A stretch of DNA of 64,000 nucleotides from NCBI GenBank assembly GCA_945643635.1, contig CALZFC010000040.1, positions 3,867,379 to 3,931,378 of the forward strand, in the 5' to 3' direction. The notes beneath the pieces were generated by a model. It was not told where the DNA came from. It worked only from the letters and a program-made list of their open reading frames with translations, and made no database searches. Positions 1 to 64,000 of the stretch are shown one piece after another (the stretch's first letter is position 1; each line of letters begins with the position of its first letter). Source of the stretch: Allodiplogaster sudhausi (lineage: Eukaryota; Nematoda; Chromadorea; Rhabditida; Diplogasteridae). Made by a program: the position numbers and the translations under genes.

Positions 1-47
1 TGCTCTAACAATAAGTGAGGGGATTTATATGTATTGTTAATGTTCAG

Positions 48-310
48 ACGATCTGGAGAGGCGATGTCTTTCTTTGCAAGAAGGAATTGGGACAAGGCTG
101 GGGATCTTATCTCCATCATGCAGAAGAACGAGAAGAATGTCAGGTTCACTGTATCTCTGTATTTGAATTAACATTTCTTGTGTGAAGGAGATCCCACCCT
201 GGCTGGAAGAGATGGCCCGCCGCTACGAAGAGAAGAAGGCTTCGGGCACTCTGCGCCCCCCTCGTCCTCCCTTCCGCAGGAGAGAGGAAAACAAGTTCAT
301 GGGCTATTAA
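48..310 (+). CDS. DEAD-box RNA helicase, C-terminal end (partial)
   Basis: Two exons, about 48-138 and 188-310, joined in frame across a 49-base intron (donor GTCAGG, acceptor GTGAAG); the rest of the gene lies left of the window. The first exon reads RSGEAMSFFARRNWDKAG and then DLISIMQKNEKN. This is the end of helicase motif VI (usually GRTGRxG) followed by the last beta-strand and helix of the RecA2 domain. The second exon gives EIPPWLEEMARRYEEKKASG and a short Arg/Pro-rich tail, and stops at 308-310. The pattern motif VI - FF - DLI - (E)IPPWLEEMA is typical of DEAD-box ATP-dependent RNA helicases of the DDX43/DDX3/vasa type. Which subfamily cannot be settled from about 70 residues. An RNA-remodelling ATPase role is known for the family, not shown here. 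Confidence 0.75.
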
Positions 311-690
311 TTCTTTCCCGCTTTACTCTATTTCTTCACTCTGCCTTTCATTTCGATTTCAGCCGTTGCGCCCTAATTAATACAGGAATCCCCAACTTTG
401 TCCAGTGTGGTTTTAGATTAACGTCTCTGTTATTTTCCGTAGATGGCGATCACGGGCATCAATCGCCTTAAGGCTTAGTCATTAATTAATGACTAATTTT
501 CTCAGCAAGCCATGAGCCAAATATTGTTTTGTTTTGTCGTTCTCGCCTGCGTATTCGAATGTGGTAAATATAACTGTCCACCAGACCGGTAGTTTCAGCT
601 TACGACAAGAAATATCAGTTTGTAATCAACAGCGGAGTACTATAAAAAGTAAAAGTGAAGTGTTATCCGGATTGTGATGGCCGAGGGAAG
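311..690. other. Spacer between helicase and TMEM60-like gene
   Basis: About 380 bases, AT-rich, with no convincing exon. It should hold the helicase 3' UTR and the start region of the next gene, which is on the same strand. The distance is in the range of spacers within nematode operons, but I see no SL2-type signal that proves an operon. The reading frame at 178-471 crosses the helicase exon in another frame and is a shadow. Confidence 0.5.
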
Positions 691-1635
691 ATGCTGTCCC
701 TGGCAGAACTTGTAAAGTGGACTGGAGTAGCTGTGTTCGAGTTATGGCTCCACGCTGTTGGTCTTATCGTCTTCTCCTTTGTGCTGGTATGCAAGTCTTG
801 CGTTCTCTGTTTCCGTCAGCTTGTTATGTACTCCCTGATGTAAAGAGTAATGTGATTGCAGGCATTGAAGCTGAGTGAGGTGTGGTCCATCTCGTACTGG
901 TGGGTGTTTCTACCCCTTTTCACGGCCTCGGTCTTGGATGGCTACTTCCTTTTCATCTGCTTTGTCCGTGGCCTGATTGCTGGCAAGGATGTTCGAATCC
1001 CTCCTTCGATCTCTGACAAGTTAGTGGAATAATCATGTAACCTTTATGAAGTCGCTAGATTATAACACGGTAGGTTGGGTTATGTACTTCATGAAAATAT
1101 GCTGTGAGAGCAAGTAAGAACATTAATATCAGGCTTCTTGCAAACAGGTAATAACAGCATGGGATTTTTTATTTTTTGTTATTAAAAAAATTTATGAGAA
1201 GATGAGGATTGTGAATAAATTAATTATTATTTCTGTTGTGTAAAAAAAAACTGGACTTACACTTTTTTTATTATAGGCCCATAAAATATGTATAATATTC
1301 AGGGCTATCCTGAATTGGTTGCGTTGTGCGATGATCACAACATTTGAGGCTCTTCTCTGCTACAAGGTACTCCATCATCCTTAGAGAGTAATTGTAAAAT
1401 TGATATCTTAATTTATTATTATATTGATATCAATAATCAATATTTTTATTGAATTTTTATCATTATTTGTCAAAATTTGGTCATTTATAAAGGAAATGGA
1501 TAAGAAGTTTGAATTGAGATGGACGGCGACCTGGAACACGGCCAAGTAGCAGTGAAGTCTTCGTACGGAATGGTTTTTGTCCCTATCTGGACGTTGATTC
1601 TTCTTCTTCTCTTCCAGGCTTGTAGAATTGTCTGA
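691..1635 (+). CDS. TMEM60 / Tmemb_185A-like multi-pass membrane protein
   Basis: Four exons: 691-786, 862-1019, 1303-1366 and 1519-1635, about 144 codons, with all junctions in phase and GT-AG. The protein has four hydrophobic stretches. The first is near the N terminus (VFELWLHAVGLIVFSFVLAL). The second is SYWWVFLPLFTASVLDGYFL. The third is WLRCAMITTFEALLCYKMDG. The last is YGMVFVPIWTLILLLLFQA. The W-VFLPL-D, FEALLCYK-D and FVPIWTL patterns and the length match vertebrate TMEM60 (about 133 residues), which belongs to the Tmemb_185A family; the assignment rests on remembered similarity. The molecular function of this family is not known. It is most likely an integral endomembrane protein. 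The start is the first ATG in frame, and an upstream AG at 657-660 could be a trans-splice acceptor. Confidence 0.7.
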
Positions 1636-1852
1636 AAGTTTACTTCTTTATTACATGAAATTGATGTACAGTTTACGGGTTTCTTAACGAGTATTTTTAT
1701 ATACTTGTACCCAACAATTTCCTAGCTTTGTTTTGCTTTCTCGGCATTTTCTCAATTGGTTTGTTATGTGGTTTTGATTGATAACTCTACTAGTTTTTTC
1801 ATAAGCCACCGCTGTTCTTAACTGACGAAAAATTCTCCAGGATGCGCCTGTC

Positions 1853-1858
1853 AATAAA
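1853..1858 (+). terminator. AATAAA poly(A) signal, probably of the TMEM60-like gene
   Basis: A perfect AATAAA lies about 220 bases after the stop codon at 1633-1635 on the same strand, a plausible 3' UTR length. No other candidate was seen closer to the stop. Confidence 0.4.
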
Positions 1859-2595
1859 GTGACAATATTATGACAAGGCTTTTTTGATTCGTGGAAACTT
1901 TGGAGAAATAAGATCCGTGAAGGCATCCGATAAGATGTCGAAATGAATGGGAGGTACGTGTTATGGTGATTTTCGGGTCGGGATGAGGTGTTCCCCAGTT
2001 GGGATGTGAGATCTGAGATGAACACTGATTGGAAGGGGGTGGGGAGAGATGCTTCCGCCATGGCAGATTCCATTGCCAGTGGCAGGGTGTTGAGGTGAGA
2101 AGAGAGAGAGAGAGGGCAGTGTATTTTTAGGGAGGATGATGGAGAGAGAGTCTAGGCAGAGAAGAGGGAGAAGACGAGATGCTGTGAGCGCCTGACGCTG
2201 TGGCAGAGAGAGCGAGAGAGTGTGCGGAGAGAGGAGGGTGGATGGTCGGCTGCTGCCCAACCCTGCCTTGCTTTCTTCTTCTTCTCTCCGTGCCCCTCCG
2301 CCCACTCGCAAGCTGCAAGTCGGGCATTCTCTGCCGTTTCTCTCTGTCTCCGACAAGACCGAATCTGTTCAATTACCTTATTTCATCTTCTTTTTATTTA
2401 TTTATATTATTTCATTTATTATCTCCCTGATCGTCCTCACTGTTCTTTTATCTCCATTTGTGCCTTCGACGAACCCCGAATCCGCGTTCCTCCCCGCCAT
2501 CGATTATTTTCAAAATTTTCCAGAACAATCATTGTACTCTGCCTCGAAACATTTCTTAGCCATTTTATTCCGTCGTTTTCTTTCCTCTTCCACAG
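1859..2595 (+). promoter_or_regulatory. Upstream region of twitchin
   Basis: No exon recognised. It holds a purine-rich GA tract (about 2098-2225) and an AT/pyrimidine-rich stretch that ends in TTTCCTCTTCCACAG at 2581-2595. This is an excellent 3' splice site 130 bases before the twitchin ATG. It may be a trans-splice (SL1) acceptor or the acceptor of a 5' UTR intron. Open frames across 1961-2716 are low-complexity and in competing frames, so I do not call them genes. Confidence 0.45.
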
Positions 2596-2725
2596 GTTGA
2601 GTGCGCGTTGTTGGAAGACGGATTGTACAGTGGCGTCTCGGCCAGCTAAACAGTCCTCTTCCGTAGCAGACAGGCCCAGACCTACCGTACCCAGGGGAGG
2701 CCGGCGCCTACCGTAACCAGCCACG

Positions 2726-60237
<57,512 letters not shown>

Positions 60238-61110
60238 GCCAGAGTGGACGAGAGAGTGCGTGGATGGAGAGAGTCAGAGACTGAGTAGGAATCCTTGTAC
60301 TTCATGGAGACTTGGGACATCTCCACTGGGTCCTGAGCGTTCTCTCTCTCTCTCTCCTTGCCTCTTCCAATCTGTCTTCCATATGCAATCTTCTCAATCC
60401 TCATTGCCATTGACTTGTTCGACTTCGCGTGTCTCTCTCTTGCTTTCCTGTCATCTCTTTCCTCTCCACTTTCCTTCCGTTTCCCTTTTCCACTTCGATA
60501 AGCGACCCTTCTACCACTGACTCTTCCTTTGTTTATTCCCCTAGATGTATAATCCTTGGTGGTCTTCTCGGACGGGAGTTGAACCACTCACTGGTTATGC
60601 ATTCTAAGTCTTTTTTATTCTCATTTCTCTGGTGCGAAACGGTTTGATTCTGTCCAGTGCCTTTTGCTTTTAATGATATGATTGTGTGAAAGTGGAATGC
60701 TCTTTATTGCTTTCCCTTTCTGTTCTCTTTTTCTCTTTCCCTGTCCGCCACATCTGTCTCTTTATTTCTTGGCTGGATTGTCACAGGATTACAGGCAGAG
60801 TGTATAGTCCTTTCTAGCAACTTAGCTATGGTAGACCCGCTACTTGTTGTCTCTTACTCTCTCCGGTTTCAGCCAATCTTCTCTTTTTCCTGGTGCTGGA
60901 AGAACTATATTATTTGCTCATTTTTGAAGCGAGAGTTTTAATTGTAATCGCCTAAGGCCGATTTGATTTAATTGTTTATATCGTTGACTGTTCCTTTATC
61001 CTCTCTCGCATTTTTGAACTATTTTAAGCTAACTTTCTCGCACAACTTAAGCTGCTCATTCTGATGTCAATAAATTCTTGCACTATCGTATGCCCACCGG
61101 ATAATAAAGA
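60238..61110 (+). other. Twitchin 3' UTR
   Basis: About 830-870 bases, pyrimidine- and T-rich, with no coding pattern. Frames at 60260-60647 are low-complexity. It ends near the AATAAA signals listed separately. Confidence 0.6.
61069..61074 (+). terminator. unc-22: AATAAA poly(A) signal of twitchin
   Basis: AATAAA at 61069-61074, with a second at 61103-61108, about 830-870 bases after the stop. The downstream convergent gene stops at about 61259, leaving a short intergenic gap of roughly 150 bases. Confidence 0.6.
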
Positions 61111-61258
61111 ATTCTAATTTGATCAGTTGTGAAGATTTCAGAAGTTCATTATATCGGATTCAGAATTGTAAAAAAAAAAGTTTATACACAAAAGCTATTT
61201 AAATTTACAATGCTCGTCAATATTCGATCACCCAAATTCCCTTTGAAAATAACTGGTT

Positions 61259-62179
61259 CTATTTGCGGTACGATATATACAATTGTGTACAAACATGGCG
61301 AAATATTCGATGGAATACAGAAATGAAGACATCCGAAAGATGGAGAGAGATTGAAGTGAACTTAGCAGAGTTGCAGGTCCGGGCGCAGAATTGTCTCTTC
61401 TGGTCTGTTGTGTACGTCTGAGTTGTGCAGAAGCCGTTGCGGTTCCAGTTCAGGCAACTGAATTGGACAGCGAGTGAGAGAAAGGAGTGAACGAGAAAGA
61501 GAGCGAGAGAGAAAAGAGAGAAAGAGAACGAGATGAGAGAAAGTGAGCCAGTTGCGAGAAAGAGAGCGAGATGAGAGAAAGAGAGCCAGTTGCGAGAAAG
61601 AGAGCGAGATGAGAGAAAGTAATTAAGTGAGAGCAATAAGGGGGTCGGAGATTACTTCGGGTGGCGATCGACGCAGCCGCCGGGGCCAATTGGGGAGACC
61701 GTCGTCGTGAAATCTGAAGGGAGGAGTTGAGAGGTGGAGGGAGGCGGAGAAGGAATCACACTAATCAACAGGGAACTCACTGCCAGATCCGTTGCAGAAG
61801 TTGCAGGTGCGCTGGCAGTTCTCGCGGACGAAAGTCTCAAGGAAAGAGAGAATTCATTTTTTATGTTGATAAAAGTGAAAGTGAGAGAGAGAGAGAAGAA
61901 TAGAGAGAGGAAGAGAGAGAGAGGGAGCGAGAGAGAGGGGAGGGGGAGGGAGAGAGGGAGGGAGGAGAGAGAGGGAGGGATGGAGAGAGAGGGAGGGAGA
62001 GAGACCTGGAGATCGATGTTCCTGCACATGGTAGGCTTACAATCGGCAGCGGCATCAATGCATCCCCCGAGAGAGCAGAATCCACATTTGCTGGGGCAGT
62101 CGCGGGCCACGATCGGACGCCACTTCGTGTCCTTGCACATTGCAGGAGTCACCGTAGTGCAGTCAATGGCAGGCACTGA

Positions 62180-62231
<52 letters not shown>

Positions 62232-62992
62232 AAAAGAGAAGAGAGGGAGAAAGAGAATTGAGAGTGAGAAGAAAGAGCGAAAAAGAGAGCGAGAGAGACA
62301 GAGAGAGCAAAAGAGAAGGGAGAGAGAACGAGAATTGAGAGAGAGAGAGAAGAATGAGAGACAGACAAGAAAGTAACAAAAAAAAAAGATGCTAACTGGC
62401 AGCATCGTCGCAGCTCCAAGCAGGTGTGATGCAGCAGTAACCGCATGTCTTGGGGCATGTAGCCACTGCGGCATCCACGAACGCCTTATTTACAGCCTGG
62501 AAATTAAACATGATGGCCTTGTTCCTCTCTCCCGTTTCTCTTTCCCCTGTCTCTCTCCCTCTCTCTCCAATGTCACTCGTTGTCCCTCCCTCCTTGTTCT
62601 CTCTCTCCAATGTCACTCATTGTCACTCCTTCCCTTGTCTCTCTCCCTCTCTTTCTCGCTCTCTTTCGTACTGGTGGAGAGCCAGCGGAGTAGCAAGTCA
62701 AGGGTCTTTTCGCGGCGGCGGCACCAGCTACCGCGGCAGGATTGTTAGTGGCGTCGACGCCCACATACTTTGCGCAGACGTCGGCCGGGTAGGTGTCATC
62801 ACAATTCACAGCCGTATCCAAATACTGTAAGTATGCATTTATAGCAGGGAAGATAGGATAAGAACCTTACCACTAATAGAACAATTTATTAAAAAATCTT
62901 ACATTTGTGCCGTCGGCACAGACGTTCTCTTGAAGAGCGAAGGAAATTGATGAGAATGAGAGGAGAGTGAGAGTGAGTGAGAGAGTTGTCAT
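61259..62992 (-). CDS. Secreted multi-ShKT-domain protein
   Basis: Seven minus-strand exons: 62992-62903, 62824-62672, 62496-62397, 62175-62006, 61835-61781, 61713-61656 and 61457-61259. All junctions are GT-AG and in phase. The start gives a signal peptide (MTTLSLTLTLLSFSSISFA). The Cys-rich body shows several ShKT-type units, recognised by a terminal CxxxCxxC cluster: CPKTCGYC, CPSKCGFC, CQRTCNFC and finally CARTCNS. The last unit (from GGCVDRHPN through CLNWNRNGFCTTQTY) has all six cysteines and the typical C-x-D start. The first unit is enlarged by an Ala-rich loop. ShKT domains fold with three disulfides and occur in hundreds of nematode secreted proteins, often with enzymes; here no enzyme domain is seen. 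Role unknown; probably cuticular, gut or secreted matrix. The end is less sure: the frame runs past the last cysteines to TAG at 61259. Confidence 0.8.
61470..61655 (-). other. Intron 6 of the ShKT gene with a small tandem repeat
   Basis: A block GAGATGAGAGAAAG/GAGCCAGTTGCGAGAAAGA is repeated about three times at 61520-61620. Ser/Leu-rich frames over it are artefacts of the purine repeat. Confidence 0.6.
61870..62005. repeat. (GA)n/(GGAGGGAGA)n tract in an intron of the ShKT gene
   Basis: A purine-only tract on the plus strand, a polypyrimidine tract on the coding (minus) strand. A second, (GA)n at about 62180-62232, lies in the next intron upstream. Confidence 0.85.
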
Positions 62993-63056
62993 CCTGACAG
63001 AGAAAGAGAGAAGAGAGAAGACTCGGCGGATGATTCTGCCCGTTCTCGGCCTTCTC

Positions 63057-63062
63057 TTTATA
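63057..63062 (-). promoter_or_regulatory. TATA box of the ShKT gene
   Basis: TATAAA on the minus strand, 65 bases before the ATG at 62992. This would place the transcription start near 63030 and give a short 5' leader of about 35-40 bases. TATA boxes with short leaders are common in highly expressed secreted-protein genes of nematodes; the role is inferred from position only. Confidence 0.55.
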
Positions 63063-64000
63063 CTTCCCTGATCTGCTAAGCAGGCCGAGCGAACAATGAA
63101 TGCAACGTGGGAGTTTACGGTCTGTGAAGCAGACGACGGATAAAGCCTCAGGCAGTTATTTCTCCATCTCACTCTACACTTTCCTTCTTTTTCTTTCTAT
63201 CTCTCAATTACCCTATTTCTCACTATCTCTCTCTCTCTCTCTCTCTGCATGACTGTCTTCTTGTGTGAACAGACGAAGAAAGGAGAGAAGCAATGCACAA
63301 TGGACTGAGGCAGCTGTTTCTTCCGCTCTTCTCCTCTGCATACATTAATACAGAATCTTTTGCCGTCTAACAATGGGCATCACCCAATTCTTGGACATTT
63401 TCAGATAAATATGATCGTAGTTGAGCGTGATCAAGCACTTCGGAACGAATCTTGGAAAGGTGCAAGCTGTCAATCAAACATCTGTACTTCTTCCCACTGC
63501 ACAGTCTCTTCATTCTTCAGCAAGTCCCACTGCACAGTCTCTTCATTCATCAAAGGAACAAGGAAGTCTCGGCCTGGCAGACGCGCATTCTTCCATCATA
63601 TGATTGTTTTCCCCCAAAATTTGGAAAACCCTCCAGCCGTTGAAAAACAAAAATGTATTTATGCACATATGTTTATATTCAGACATGAAAGATATGAACA
63701 AATGTGCATGTATCTAGAAAGCATAGGGTGACAAGTGCTGCCACATTAGAGAAAGGAGCACGATCTTCAAGTCAAGAAAGCATATCTCTTTCTTCTGTTA
63801 CATACATACCTTTATTTCTCTCACCTTCTTTATCAGGCCCGTGGGTGGAAGAGAGGCATGAAAGGAGTGATGTAGACAGCAACTTGGTTAGCTGAGGTAT
63901 ATGTTATTCTCTCTTTCTCTCTCTCCTTTCTCTCTCTGTCTCTCTCTGTCGCTATCTCTCTCTCTCGCTCTCTCTCTCTCTCGCTCTCTCTCTCTCTCTC
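63063..64000. other. Region right of the ShKT gene, no gene recognised
   Basis: Upstream DNA of the ShKT gene and beyond. It contains a duplicated phrase (TCCCACTGCACAGTCTCTTC at about 63492 and 63525) and CT tracts at 63220-63246 and 63908-64000. Frames at 63360-63731 and 63704-63895 show no family pattern, codon bias or splice-supported neighbours. Confidence 0.5.

Noticed and set aside
178..471. 97-codon frame at the left edge
   Set aside because: Wrong frame relative to the helicase exon 188-310, which it overlaps.
1961..2716. Overlapping frames upstream of twitchin
   Set aside because: Low-complexity Ser/Leu/Arg translations on both strands of a GA/CT-rich upstream region; no splice or family support.

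Overview
The window is nuclear DNA of a nematode. Three things show this: it holds an almost complete twitchin (unc-22) gene whose conceptual protein follows C. elegans UNC-22 from the first residues to the last; it ends with a secreted protein built of ShKT-type six-cysteine domains, a class very abundant in nematodes; and most introns are 40-100 bases with pyrimidine-CAG or purine-AG acceptors. The species is not C. elegans. The gene is cut into about 187 short exons, which would fit an intron-rich lineage such as the diplogastrids, but I cannot fix the genus by reading.

Layout, left to right. 48-310: last two exons of a DEAD-box RNA helicase (+). 691-1635: a four-exon TMEM60/Tmemb_185A-like membrane protein (+). 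2596-61110: the twitchin transcription unit (+), about 58 kb, with start codon at 2726 and stop at 60235-60237. 61259-62992: a seven-exon secreted ShKT protein (-), convergent with twitchin. 63063-64000: no gene recognised.

Twitchin order: N-terminal Ig domains (2726-12213, interrupted by an Arg/Ser-rich linker), a long low-complexity linker (12329-24101), a run of Ig domains (24167-28747), many Ig-Fn3-Fn3 super-repeats (28808-53692), Ig-Ig-Fn3, a protein kinase domain (55326-56570) with its regulatory tail, and five C-terminal Ig domains ending at 60237. The exons placed add up to roughly 21 kb of coding sequence (about 7,100 codons). Two further exons in the 12969-20523 intron (13256-13496 and 13697-15294) form an exactly phase-compatible 613-codon cassette that I cannot match to known twitchin.

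The large introns are full of repeats. A 3.8-kb foldback element with 8-bp target duplication (4848-8671) carries a nested hAT-type MITE with its own perfect 8-bp duplication (6563-6990). There is a field of minisatellites at 16.4-19.5 kb, a Tc1/mariner-like long palindrome with TA duplication and embedded tRNA-like sequences (35832-37703), and an intact tRNA-Gln(UUG) gene in an intron (51255-51326). (CT)n and (GA)n tracts occur in both orientations throughout. At least eleven twitchin introns begin with GC rather than GT.

Functionally only twitchin can be tied to one system: a giant sarcomeric A-band protein whose kinase region acts on muscle relaxation and stretch signalling. The other genes are neighbours without an obvious shared pathway. 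Exon borders were placed by eye from reading frame, splice signals and remembered UNC-22 similarity, and may be off by one or two bases.
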